Shown piece after piece: positions 34,406-42,409 of a stretch of 64,000 nucleotides of DNA. The DNA comes from CAXXOK01 sp963675925 (GTDB lineage: Bacteria; Bacillota; Clostridia; Christensenellales; Aristaeellaceae): the NCBI GenBank assembly GCA_963675925.2, contig CAXXIB010000004.1, positions 1 through 64,000 on the forward strand, in the 5' to 3' direction. The notes under the pieces were generated by a model. The model was not told the DNA's origin. It searched no databases and saw nothing but the letters and a program-made list of their open reading frames with translations. Each line of letters opens with the position of its first letter. The first letter of the stretch is position 1. Both the position numbers and the translations under genes were made by a program.

Positions 34406-34765
34406 TTATCGTACGCTTCTGGTGGCAACGATATCGGCATCCGTACCGCAGACATGGGGCACGATTACGTCGCCCACCGTGACAGGCGCAGAAATTTCAA
34501 TAGGTTTCAGGGCACGCATGCAGTCCATAATCATGCCCATAGGGATCGGTTTAGAGGTCTTCACCGGCAACTGTGCAAACGGCCCACCTGTAAGCCGTAC
34601 CGTGCTGGTCACCGTACGTGTCGGATTGCTAATCTCGGTTACTGCATATTTTTCGCCCAGCTTACACTGGTTTCCTTCGATTTTCAGAATATTTTTCTGG
34701 TCATCCAGCGTCACCGTCAGCTGGCAGCTGGAAGGGCAGTTGATACAGGTCAGATTTCGTTTCAT
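34406..34765 (-). CDS. DUF1667 protein, third subunit of anaerobic glycerol-3-phosphate dehydrogenase system
   Basis: Small protein of 119 residues with an N-terminal cysteine cluster (TCINCPSSCQL, then NQCKLGEKYA), four Cys that could hold an iron-sulfur cluster. DUF1667 genes regularly sit between the flavoprotein genes and glpK in Clostridia, so an electron-transfer role beside the two flavoproteins is likely; the exact role is not proven. GAGGAGG precedes the ATG, two bases after the preceding stop. Confidence 0.88.
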   Translation of the reverse strand: MKRNLTCINCPSSCQLTVTLDDQKNILKIEGNQCKLGEKYAVTEISNPTRTVTSTVRLTGGPFAQLPVKTSKPIPMGMIMDCMRALKPIEISAPVTVGDVIVPHVCGTDADIVATRSVR

Positions 34766-34767
34766 AG

Positions 34768-36024
34768 TCAGCCCTCCTCAATGGTTACGGTGATGGATTG
34801 TACTTGCGGATGTGCATCGAAAAGTTCCTTTTTCAGCTTGACATCTTCCATCTCGCCGGGGGTTAAAATGCGCTTTTTGCGGTGGGATACGCGTTCGTCA
34901 TCAAAATACATGCTGATATACCGCTCGCGGTATACGGCATCCACACGGAAACGGAGGGTGACTTCGTCCTGTATAGCGTCCGGGTCTACCGTAAAGGGAA
35001 CGGTGTAGCGCACGCCGCCCTTGGCATGCACCGCAATGCCAGCGCCACTGGACTTCCCATGCCGGATGTATTGCGCCGCGTTTGCACCGGCCAGCGCAGC
35101 TTCCTGCGATACGTAATCCACCAGATCATGCACATGCAATACGTTACCGCAGGCGAATATGCCGGGAACGCTGGTTTCCAGACTTGCGTTGACCACCGCG
35201 CCGCCGGTAACAGGCGACAGGGTAACCCCCGCCGATTTGCTCAGCTCGTTTTCCGGCAGCAGCCCTACAGACAAAAGCAGGGTGTCGCAGGGGATGTACT
35301 CCTCCGTGCCGGGGATGGGATTGCGTTTGGCATCGACCTGGGATATGGTCACGCCTTCCAGCCGCTTTTTGCCGCGAATCTCGGTCACGGTATGGCTTAG
35401 CAGCAGCGGAATATCGTAATCATCCAGGCACTGGACGATATTGCGCTTAAGACCTGTGGAGTAAGGCATCAGCTCGACAACCGCTTTGACCTTCGCACCT
35501 TCCAGCGTCATTCGCCGCGCCATGATCAGTCCGATATCGCCCGAACCGAGGATAACCACCTCTTTGCCGGGCATGAAGCCGTTCAGATTGACATATTTCT
35601 GCGCCGTCCCCGCCGTATACACGCCCACGGGCCGATAGCCGGGAATGTTCAGCGCGCCGCGCGGGCGCTCGCGGCAGCCCATCGCCAAAATAACTGCCTT
35701 GGCCTTCACCTGTAAAACGCCGCTACGGTTGACGGCGGTGATCAGCTTATCCGCAGTAATATCCAGCACCATCGTGCCCAAGTGGAGGGCGATATCCAGC
35801 TCCTGAACCTTGTCGATATAGCGCTGGGCATACTCGGGGCCGGTGAGCTCCTCGTGAAACGAATGCAGCCCGAAACCGTTATGGATACACTGGTTGAGTA
35901 TGCCGCCGGGCGCGGCCTCGCGTTCCAAAATCATAATATCGCGAATCCCCGCTTCATAGGCGGATACCGCGGCCGCAAGGCCCGCAGGACCGCCACCGAT
36001 TATGACCAAATCAATATGCTGCAA
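34768..36024 (-). CDS. FAD/NAD-dependent oxidoreductase, GlpB-like partner subunit
   Basis: Flavoprotein of 418 residues of the pyridine-nucleotide-disulfide oxidoreductase class. It has the FAD-binding IIGGGPAGLAAAVSAYEAG at the N-terminus, a central NAD-binding motif VVILGSGDIGLIMARRM and a C-terminal second FAD motif VPGIFACGNVLHVHDLVDY. The redox Cys pair of thioredoxin reductases is absent. Together with the next gene upstream and the DUF1667 protein it probably passes electrons from glycerol 3-phosphate to an acceptor. Translation starts at a TTG (36024) with GGGGAGGG nine bases upstream. Fifteen bases separate it from the preceding gene. Confidence 0.88.
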   Translation of the reverse strand: MQHIDLVIIGGGPAGLAAAVSAYEAGIRDIMILEREAAPGGILNQCIHNGFGLHSFHEELTGPEYAQRYIDKVQELDIALHLGTMVLDITADKLITAVNRSGVLQVKAKAVILAMGCRERPRGALNIPGYRPVGVYTAGTAQKYVNLNGFMPGKEVVILGSGDIGLIMARRMTLEGAKVKAVVELMPYSTGLKRNIVQCLDDYDIPLLLSHTVTEIRGKKRLEGVTISQVDAKRNPIPGTEEYIPCDTLLLSVGLLPENELSKSAGVTLSPVTGGAVVNASLETSVPGIFACGNVLHVHDLVDYVSQEAALAGANAAQYIRHGKSSGAGIAVHAKGGVRYTVPFTVDPDAIQDEVTLRFRVDAVYRERYISMYFDDERVSHRKKRILTPGEMEDVKLKKELFDAHPQVQSITVTIEEG

Positions 36025-36039
36025 CCTTCGTTCCCTCCC

Positions 36040-37479
36040 CTACAGATTTTGTTTGTTTTGGTTCATCAACAGGTTGGTTCCCTCGCCGGTTTTGGTGACC
36101 GCCGACAGCGGAACGTGCAGTTCATCTGCAATAATCTCCGGCAGGCGCATCATGCAAAAGCCGCCCTGGCAGCGCCCCATACCCGCACGGGTGCGGCGCT
36201 TAATCGCATCAAGATCGTGCACACCTAACGGATTGTGCAGGGCTGCAAGTACCTCCGCCTTGGTGATTTGCTCACAGCGGCACACGATTTGCCCATAATC
36301 GGGATCAGCCTGGATAGCTTCGCTTTTTTCCTCCACCGTCATGTGTCGGAAGCGTTTAAAGGTTTTACGAACCGGGTCGAACTGCTGGTTATCAGCCGCC
36401 TGCGTCATGGCTTTCACCAGATCGCGCACATACACGGCAATGGCCGGCGCACTGGATAAGCCCGGCGAGGCGATGCCTGCGACGTTGATAAAATGTTCCA
36501 CATCCGGGGAAGGCCCGATGATGAAATCATCCCCCTCCGCTGAAGCACGCAGCCCGGAAAATGAAGTGATAACCTTGTTCATGGCAACGTGCTCGGTGGT
36601 CAGCAATGCTTTTTCCGCCACCTCACGCAGGCCATCGCGGGTGGTTGCCGTCTGCTCCTTGTCGCTGACCTCTTGCGCGTTGGGGCCCAGCAGCAGGTTT
36701 CCGTCCACCGTCGGGGTCACCAGAACCCCTTTGCCCTTTTCATCCGGCAATTGGAACAAGGTGCGACTGACCAAACCGCCCTCGGTTTGATCCAACAAAT
36801 AGTACTCGCCGCGTTTGGGCGTGATTGTGAACTCTTCCTTGCTGAGCATGGTGTTAATCGTATCGGCATACAGCCCCGCCGCGTTAATCAGCACTTTCGC
36901 CTGTACTTCGCCCTGCGATCCTGTGATACTGAAACAATCGTCTTTCTTTTCCACGTGTTCGACCTTGAAGTTCAACCGGAACTCCACGCCGTTTTCCGCT
37001 GCATTTTCAGCGTAGGCAATAGTCATTTCATACGGACAAACGATGCCGCTGGCGGGGATGTCCAGCGCCGCAACAGCCGCCGGGTTGACATTGGGTTCGC
37101 TTGCTCTGATCTCATCGACATCCAAAATCAGTCGCGTCTCCACGCCGTTTGCCACGCCCTGTTCATGCAGCTTAGCGAGCCTTGGAATATCCTTTTCGTC
37201 GGTTACAAGCACCCACGCGCCGTTACGCTTGAAAGGAAAATCCAGCTCCTTGCTCAGCGTATCAAACATCGCGTTTCCCGGAACATTGAACTTGGCCTTC
37301 AGCGTACCGGGGGTGCAGTCATGCCCGCCGTGCACAATACCGCTGTTGGCCTTGGACGTACCAGAGGCAACGTCCGTTTCCTTTTCCAGCAGCACTGTTT
37401 TCAGCTCCAGCCTCGCCAGTTCCCGGGCAATAGAACAGCCGATCACGCCGCCGCCGATGATCGCTACGTCATATACCAT
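36040..37479 (-). CDS. glpA: Glycerol-3-phosphate dehydrogenase, GlpA-like FAD subunit with BFD-type [2Fe-2S] domain
   Basis: Oxidises glycerol 3-phosphate to dihydroxyacetone phosphate. 479 residues. The N-terminal DAO domain (~1-365) has IIGGGVIGCSIARELARLEL, TSKANSGIVHGGHD and INAAGLYAD. The C-terminal ~90 residues form a bacterioferritin-associated-ferredoxin-like domain with four cysteines, CRCEQITKAE and MGRCQGGFCM. First gene of the operon glpA-like, glpB-like, DUF1667, glpK. The ATG at 37479 has GGAGG eleven bases upstream, a slightly long spacing. A leader of about 170 bases with a terminator (37547-37576) suggests control by GlpP. Confidence 0.92.
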   Translation of the reverse strand: MVYDVAIIGGGVIGCSIARELARLELKTVLLEKETDVASGTSKANSGIVHGGHDCTPGTLKAKFNVPGNAMFDTLSKELDFPFKRNGAWVLVTDEKDIPRLAKLHEQGVANGVETRLILDVDEIRASEPNVNPAAVAALDIPASGIVCPYEMTIAYAENAAENGVEFRLNFKVEHVEKKDDCFSITGSQGEVQAKVLINAAGLYADTINTMLSKEEFTITPKRGEYYLLDQTEGGLVSRTLFQLPDEKGKGVLVTPTVDGNLLLGPNAQEVSDKEQTATTRDGLREVAEKALLTTEHVAMNKVITSFSGLRASAEGDDFIIGPSPDVEHFINVAGIASPGLSSAPAIAVYVRDLVKAMTQAADNQQFDPVRKTFKRFRHMTVEEKSEAIQADPDYGQIVCRCEQITKAEVLAALHNPLGVHDLDAIKRRTRAGMGRCQGGFCMMRLPEIIADELHVPLSAVTKTGEGTNLLMNQNKQNL

Positions 37480-37546
37480 GGTGCCGATCGCCTCCGTGTG
37501 CCCCTGCGGGGCATTGACTTTTTTAGCAGCAAGACAGAAAAAGAAG

Positions 37547-37576
37547 CCGAAAACCAACTCACTGAAAAGTAAGTTG
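37547..37576 (-). terminator. Leader terminator of the glycerol operon, probable GlpP antitermination site
   Basis: Minus-strand stem CAACTTAC/GTGAGTTG (37569-37576 with 37555-37562, one G-U pair), 6-base loop, then GTTTTCGG and later T runs, located between the promoter and glpA. With glpP next door, regulated antitermination by glycerol 3-phosphate-bound GlpP is the likely use (inference). Confidence 0.6.
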
Positions 37577-37660
37577 CTTTCAGACTTCTCTCAAAACTCT
37601 TGTCTGATGGTGGCGCTGCACGTATTCGGTGAATAACGAAAGCAGCAGCCTGCTATAGAT

Positions 37661-37689
37661 AACGTAGCACATTCCCCCTCGCTTGTCAA
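37661..37689 (-). promoter_or_regulatory. Promoter of the glycerol operon
   Basis: Minus-strand TTGACA (37684-37689), 17-base spacer, TACGTT (37661-37666). The transcript would begin near 37654 and carry a ~175-base leader. Confidence 0.7.
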
Positions 37690-37706
37690 TTAAAAATCAA
37701 CATGAT

Positions 37707-37736
37707 TTGACATGATTCGGCAAGTGTGCTTATACT
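37707..37736 (+). promoter_or_regulatory. glpP promoter
   Basis: TTGACA (37707-37712), 18-base spacer, TATACT (37731-37736), divergent from the operon promoter with only 17 bases between the two -35 boxes. Confidence 0.7.
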
Positions 37737-37802
37737 TAGGCACATTCTAAACAAAAAAACTGCGAGGATGGGATAGCTACGAAACACGATGATTTTATTC
37801 GG

Positions 37803-38345
37803 ATGCTTCGGGATGACAGGATTATCGCTGCCGTCAAGGACGAGGCACACCTGAAAAAAGCGCTGCACAGTGATTGCTCGATCGTATTTGTGCTGTTCGG
37901 CGATCTGATGACAATAGACGCCATCGTCTCCCGCATCAAAAATGCGGGAAAATGCGTGTTTGTTCATATCGACCTGATCGACGGCCTGTCCCCAAGGGAC
38001 GTTGCGGTGAGCTATATCGAAAAGAACACGCTGGCTGATGGCATCATTTCCACTAGGCCTAATATTATCAAGTACGCAAAAGCGCACAATCTACTGACGG
38101 TGCAGCGGTTTTTCCTGCTAGACTCCATTGCCCTGAACAATTTTAACAAGCAGCTTGTCGATGCTACCGATGCCGTGGAAATCCTGCCGGGTATCATTCC
38201 CAAGATCATCGGCATTCTATCCAGGCGTGTTTCAAAACCCATCATCGCCGGCGGCCTGATTGCCGATACAGACGACGTACGCGAGGCCTTAACCGCAGGC
38301 GCTTCGGCCATTTCCACCACCAAGGAAGCGCTTTGGCTTGCCTGA
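37803..38345 (+). CDS. glpP: Glycerol uptake operon antiterminator GlpP
   Basis: RNA-binding regulator that, with glycerol 3-phosphate, prevents premature termination in glp leaders. 180 residues from the ATG at 37803, normal family size. Hallmarks: IIAAVKDEAHLKKAL, DLIDGLSPRD, DGIISTRPNIIKYAK, TVQRFFLLDSIAL, EILPGIIPKII and the phosphate-binding end PIIAGGLIADTDDV...ALTAGASAISTT. No ribosome binding site precedes this ATG. The frame is open upstream for ~12 codons and GAGGATGGG lies at ~37764, so the true start may be a non-standard codon near 37773. It is encoded divergently from its presumed target operon. Confidence 0.92.
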   Translation: MLRDDRIIAAVKDEAHLKKALHSDCSIVFVLFGDLMTIDAIVSRIKNAGKCVFVHIDLIDGLSPRDVAVSYIEKNTLADGIISTRPNIIKYAKAHNLLTVQRFFLLDSIALNNFNKQLVDATDAVEILPGIIPKIIGILSRRVSKPIIAGGLIADTDDVREALTAGASAISTTKEALWLA

Positions 38346-38382
38346 TTCTTCGGCAAACCGGTTTACAAATATTAATTTTTGG

Positions 38383-38411
38383 TTGACAAAGAATCAGCAC
38401 TGGTGTATATA
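38383..38411 (+). promoter_or_regulatory. Promoter of the membrane hydrolase gene
   Basis: TTGACA (38383-38388), 17-base spacer, TATATA (38406-38411); predicted start near 38418, about 240 bases before the ORF. Confidence 0.75.
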
Positions 38412-38417
38412 TAAATT

Positions 38418-38640
38418 AAGTTTCATACGAGAGTATTGAGAAAAGTATGAAAAGTCCTGTTAGCGTGCAGCGGCTTTTTGTACTTTTTTTTATTTCAATT
38501 TTGTACCTTTTGTTTGATTTGGAATGAATGGCTTTACAGAAGGGAGGTTCTTGCTGAACGGAAACCTCAACCATGTTGCGTAGTGGGGCTCCTGCTCACA
38601 GCCCCGGCAATGGGATCGGAAACCAAAACCAACCCAAAAA
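38418..38640 (+). promoter_or_regulatory. Long structured 5' leader upstream of the membrane hydrolase
   Basis: Four hairpins follow the predicted start. The first is TTTCATAC/GTATGAAA (38421-38428, 38445-38452). The second is a terminator-like stem AAAAGTC-CTG/CAG-GGCTTTT (38450-38459, 38468-38478), followed by TTTTTG and eight T. The third is GAGGTT/AACCTC (38544-38549, 38563-38568). The fourth is GGGGCT/AGCCCC (38585-38590, 38600-38605), itself enclosed by CCA-TTGC/GCAA-TGG. Hairpins one and two share three bases. The layout fits a cis-acting RNA with an attenuator; it matches no riboswitch class I can name. Confidence 0.5.
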
Positions 38641-38659
38641 AGTGATAAGGAGACACAAA

Positions 38660-40480
38660 ATGGATACGGTAAAGAAAAAGGCAAAAGTATGGCTTTGTAT
38701 AGCAATCGGACTGATGCTGCTCAGCATGGTCGCAGCCAGCATCGTGCAATCCTCCAGCGGTACGGTAACGGTAAAGGACCTTCGCTGGGAAACCACACAG
38801 GGACTCCAGATGTCGGGCCTGTTGTTTGTTCCCGACGGCGCATCCGCAGATAACAAACTTCCCACCATCGTCACAAGCCACGGTATGTTCAACAACCGTG
38901 AAATGCAGGACGCAAACTTTGTTGAGTTGTCCCGCCGCGGCTTTGTTGTACTGTCCATGGATATGTTCTCTCACGGTTTGTCCGAGAATGTACCGTTTAT
39001 CGGTGGCATCCTAACGGGTATGTACGAAGCCGTCAAGATGGTTTCCACGCTCCCTTATGTGGATACCACACGCATCGGTATTACCGGTCACTCGCTTGGT
39101 GGCATGTCCTCCAACACCGCTATTTCCCAGGATAACGCGGCCGAGCAGCCACTGATCGCCGCTGTGTACTTAAACTGCGCCGATGCCACCTATGTAGACG
39201 GCGAAGGTAACTTTACCGACGTGTACGGCACCCGCGCGGCGGGCATTATGGCCGCCCAGTACGACGAGTTCTTCATGACCCAGACGATCGGCGACGAGGA
39301 AACCTCCCCCACCAAATATTTGGAGAACTCCAACGCCCAGTCCTTCCTGTACTTCGGCACTGATCCCGCAGGCACCGAGCCGCGCCTCAAGGATACCTTC
39401 TATACCCAGGATGTTAATGGCGTCAATGCCCTGCGCATCATCAACAACCCCGCCATCACCCATCCGTGGTCACACTTCTCCAAGCGCGCCACCGCCGCTG
39501 TGATCGAGTTCTTTGATGAGGCGTTCACCGCGCCCACCGCTATCGACTCCGGCAACCAGGTTTGGCAATGGAAGGAATTCTGGAACCTGCTCGGCCTGAT
39601 CGGCTTTGCGATGTTTGCTGTGAACTTCGCCATCCTGATGGTGTTTACCAAGTTCTTCAGCTCCCTGCAGGCCAAGGAGCCCGTCGCGCCCCGTGCGCTT
39701 ACCGCCACCGGCGCTAAGTGGTTCTGGGGCAGCCTGGTCATCGCGGCCGTCTTTGGCACGCTGGTGTATCTGCCCATCATGAATAACTTTAACACCTTTA
39801 CGATGTCGGCCGATCCTTGGCCGCAGAGCTCGCCCTGGGGCATCAGCGTCTGGGCAGCGGTCACCGGTGTATTCGCCATTATCCTTATGCTGCTGAGCTA
39901 CTACCTGTTTGGTAAAAAGAACGGTGTCTCGGCTTCGGATATCGGTGTCACGATCAGTGTCAAGAACGCCCTCAAGACCATCCTGCTGGCCGTCATCGTT
40001 GTCGGCGTAACGTATGCATGGGTGTTCTTTGCGGATTACTTCTTCAAGACCGACTTCCGGATCTGGGTGCTGGCCACCAAGGCATTTGACTCCTCCAAGA
40101 TCTTTGTGTCGCTCTTCCCCTATCTGCCGCTGTTCCTGATCTATTATGTGGCACAGTCGGTTGCGACCAACGCGTTTAACTACAACACGCTGTCCAAACG
40201 CCCGTGGGTCAACACTGCGGTCGTGGCTGCCTTCAGCGGTGTTGCCCCGCTGGTGCTGCTCCTCATCCAGTATGTCACGTTCTTTAGCACCGGCTTCATG
40301 GCATGGCCCGCAAGCAACATGGTTATCGTGTGGCTGTTCCCGATCCTGGTGATTCTGCCCGCAACCACGATCATGTCTCGCAAGATTTACAAGGCGACCA
40401 ACAACCCCTACTTGCCCGGCCTGATCAACGGTATCATCATCACCCTGATTGCCTGCTCCAACACCTTGACCTGGGGCTAA
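38660..40480 (+). CDS. Membrane-bound alpha/beta hydrolase with C-terminal polytopic domain
   Basis: 606 residues. One N-terminal membrane helix (VWLCIAIGLMLLSMVAASI) is followed by an alpha/beta-hydrolase domain at ~45-300 with the oxyanion segment TSHGMFNN, nucleophile Ser in GITGHSLGGMSS (~146) and a likely catalytic His in ITHPWSHF. The second half (~310-606) contains about eight membrane helices. The hydrolase domain would face outside. Substrate unknown; a lipid or peptidoglycan-linked ester is plausible but unproven. AAGGAG lies eight bases before the ATG. Codon choice is strongly C/G-ending, suggesting high expression. Single gene between its own promoter and terminator. Confidence 0.85.
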   Translation: MDTVKKKAKVWLCIAIGLMLLSMVAASIVQSSSGTVTVKDLRWETTQGLQMSGLLFVPDGASADNKLPTIVTSHGMFNNREMQDANFVELSRRGFVVLSMDMFSHGLSENVPFIGGILTGMYEAVKMVSTLPYVDTTRIGITGHSLGGMSSNTAISQDNAAEQPLIAAVYLNCADATYVDGEGNFTDVYGTRAAGIMAAQYDEFFMTQTIGDEETSPTKYLENSNAQSFLYFGTDPAGTEPRLKDTFYTQDVNGVNALRIINNPAITHPWSHFSKRATAAVIEFFDEAFTAPTAIDSGNQVWQWKEFWNLLGLIGFAMFAVNFAILMVFTKFFSSLQAKEPVAPRALTATGAKWFWGSLVIAAVFGTLVYLPIMNNFNTFTMSADPWPQSSPWGISVWAAVTGVFAIILMLLSYYLFGKKNGVSASDIGVTISVKNALKTILLAVIVVGVTYAWVFFADYFFKTDFRIWVLATKAFDSSKIFVSLFPYLPLFLIYYVAQSVATNAFNYNTLSKRPWVNTAVVAAFSGVAPLVLLLIQYVTFFSTGFMAWPASNMVIVWLFPILVILPATTIMSRKIYKATNNPYLPGLINGIIITLIACSNTLTWG

Positions 40481-40505
40481 TCAAGGGTTCTTTCCAACGG
40501 AACAT

Positions 40506-40542
40506 CAGGCAGCCATGTGCAAACGTGGCTGCCTGGTTTGTC
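40506..40542 (+). terminator. Terminator of the membrane hydrolase gene
   Basis: Perfect 10-base stem CAGGCAGCCA/TGGCTGCCTG (40506-40515, 40526-40535), then GTTTGTCTTTT. The rest of the 40481-40717 gap holds only the next terminator. Confidence 0.88.
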
Positions 40543-40655
40543 TTTTCTCCCTGCCCTGTACTGCTCATGCTCATCACAAATACTGCGAGCACACAGCAAC
40601 GAAAGTCTGATGAAACCAGCCTTGCGTTCACGCGCAGCGATAACACCATAGACCA

Positions 40656-40686
40656 AAAACACCGTTTCTCTTTCAAACGGTGTTTT
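40656..40686. terminator. Terminator of the glycan operon (minus strand)
   Basis: Stem AAAACACCGTTT/AAACGGTGTTTT (40656-40667, 40675-40686) with a 7-base loop. The stem is almost the same as the one at 32806, showing a preferred terminator sequence in this genome. Confidence 0.9.
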
Positions 40687-40717
40687 GCTTTACCTATCGT
40701 TTGCCGCCGCTCAGCAG

Positions 40718-41668
40718 CTATTCCATCATCAGTCTAGCGGCACCGTAGATTCCTGCATCATTGCCAAGTGTCGCCAGCCTGAATATGGTCGATTTGGCTA
40801 CGGGCAAGGTGTACTGCGTAAATACATCCTTTACAGCATCCAGTAAATAGGGCCCTGCCGCCGATACGCCACCGCCAATGACGATCACTTCGGGATCGCA
40901 AATGTAGGACACAATCGAAAGAGCGCGCCCAAGTTCCAGTGCGAACTGGTTTGCCAGCTGAATCGCCAGACCATCGCCTTTTTGCGCATGTTCAAACACA
41001 TGCTTGGCCGTGACATCATCACATTGCCGAAGCGAACTGGGCGTATCGGTGGAATCCAATAGAGTCTTGGCGGAGTGTGCAATGCCGGTTGCAGAAGCAT
41101 ACTGCTCAAGGCAGCCTTTTTTTCCGCAGCCGCATAGCCGGGTTTCATCATAATTAACATTGATGTGGCCAATCTCGCCGCCGATGCCATGCGCACCTTC
41201 GACAATATGGTTGTCGATCACCAAGCCTCCGCCCACGCCCGTGCCCAGGGTGACTAAAAACATGTTGCGTGCGCCTTTTGCGCTCCCTTGCCACAGCTCA
41301 CCCAGCGTGGCAGCGTTTGCATCATTAATCACCTTAACCGGCATGCCGCACAAACGCATAAACTCATCGATGATGTCAAAATCGCCCCATCCGTTCAGAT
41401 TTGCGCTGGTATCGACGCTGCGTTTTTTCATCACGCCGGGAATGCCTAGGCCTACGCCAAGAACATCGCTCGTATGTAAGTGTTTGCGGTGCATTTGTTC
41501 TTGAATGGATTGAGCAAGGTTCAACAGAATGTTTTTACCTTTATCACGCGTATCGGTGGGCACCTCCCATTTGTCCAATAGCGTTCCATTCTGTGAAAAA
41601 AGACCTAGCTTTGCCGTTGTTCCACCAAGGTCAATTCCAATGATGTGTTGCTTGTTCATATCTTGCAC
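40718..41668 (-). CDS. ROK-family sugar kinase (glucokinase-like)
   Basis: Cytoplasmic sugar kinase of 316 residues. The N-terminal phosphate loop is GIDLGGTTAKLGLF; the sugar-binding region has GLGIPGVM, INDANAATLGE and GGEIGHI; the Zn motif CGCGKKGCLEQYAS is complete. Glucokinase is the nearest common assignment, but in an operon with nagA and nagB phosphorylation of N-acetylglucosamine, N-acetylmannosamine or mannose is as likely. Start GTG at 41668 with GGAG seven bases upstream; an ATG three codons later is possible. Last gene of the nine-gene operon. Confidence 0.9.
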   Translation of the reverse strand: MQDMNKQHIIGIDLGGTTAKLGLFSQNGTLLDKWEVPTDTRDKGKNILLNLAQSIQEQMHRKHLHTSDVLGVGLGIPGVMKKRSVDTSANLNGWGDFDIIDEFMRLCGMPVKVINDANAATLGELWQGSAKGARNMFLVTLGTGVGGGLVIDNHIVEGAHGIGGEIGHINVNYDETRLCGCGKKGCLEQYASATGIAHSAKTLLDSTDTPSSLRQCDDVTAKHVFEHAQKGDGLAIQLANQFALELGRALSIVSYICDPEVIVIGGGVSAAGPYLLDAVKDVFTQYTLPVAKSTIFRLATLGNDAGIYGAARLMME

Positions 41669-41698
41669 GACTCCAACTCCGACGATTTTCTGTGTACA

Positions 41699-42409
41699 CT
41701 ATTCCTGCGAAAACAATACGGTGGTATCCGGATGAAGCTGCAGGATGGAGGCCGGAACCTGTGGTGTAATCGGCCCCTCCATCGCGCGTTGCAGTATCGA
41801 TTTCTTATCTTTGCCGTTGGCAACCAGCACAATTTTCTTGGAGCACAGTATTGACTGCATTCCCATGGTAATCGCACTGGTCGGCACATCTTGCGGCGCG
41901 TTAAAAAACCGCGCATTCGCTTCAATTGTATTTTCCGATAATTGAACGTGCATCGTGTTTTTGGAAAACACATCCGCAGGCTCATTAAACCCAATATGTC
42001 CATTCTGGCCGATCCCCAGCAGCTGTAGATCAATACCGCCCAGTGTTTGAATCAGTGCATCATAGCGTTTGCATTCCGCCTGAATATCCGCTGCCAGCCC
42101 ATTGGGGATATGCGTATGACTGCTTTCAATATTAATCCCGAAAAACAGATGCTCATGCATAAAATAATGGTAGCTGTTGGGATCATCAAACGAAATACCG
42201 CAGTACTCATCCAAATTCACCGTTCGAACTTTCGAAAAATCCAGATCCCCCTTTTGGTACCACCTCACCAGGGTCTGATAAATTCCCAGTGGTGTAGACC
42301 CAGTCGCAAGCCCGATTACAGAATTTTCTTTCAGTATAATTTGTGCCGATATCAGATTGGCCGCCATGCGGCACATTTGTGCATAGGATTCAAACGCCTG
42401 ATACTTCAT
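41699..42409 (-). CDS. nagB: Glucosamine-6-phosphate deaminase
   Basis: Converts glucosamine 6-phosphate to fructose 6-phosphate and ammonia. 236 residues, the short NagB form typical of Firmicutes. Key segments are LATGSTPLGIYQTL (phosphate binding), TVNLDEYCG (catalytic Asp-Glu), LLGIGQNGHIGFNEPA (catalytic His) and ITMGMQSIL. Its ATG overlaps the nagA stop by four bases (ATGA), so the two are translationally coupled. It feeds amino sugar released by the GH20-like enzyme into glycolysis. Confidence 0.96.
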   Translation of the reverse strand: MKYQAFESYAQMCRMAANLISAQIILKENSVIGLATGSTPLGIYQTLVRWYQKGDLDFSKVRTVNLDEYCGISFDDPNSYHYFMHEHLFFGINIESSHTHIPNGLAADIQAECKRYDALIQTLGGIDLQLLGIGQNGHIGFNEPADVFSKNTMHVQLSENTIEANARFFNAPQDVPTSAITMGMQSILCSKKIVLVANGKDKKSILQRAMEGPITPQVPASILQLHPDTTVLFSQE

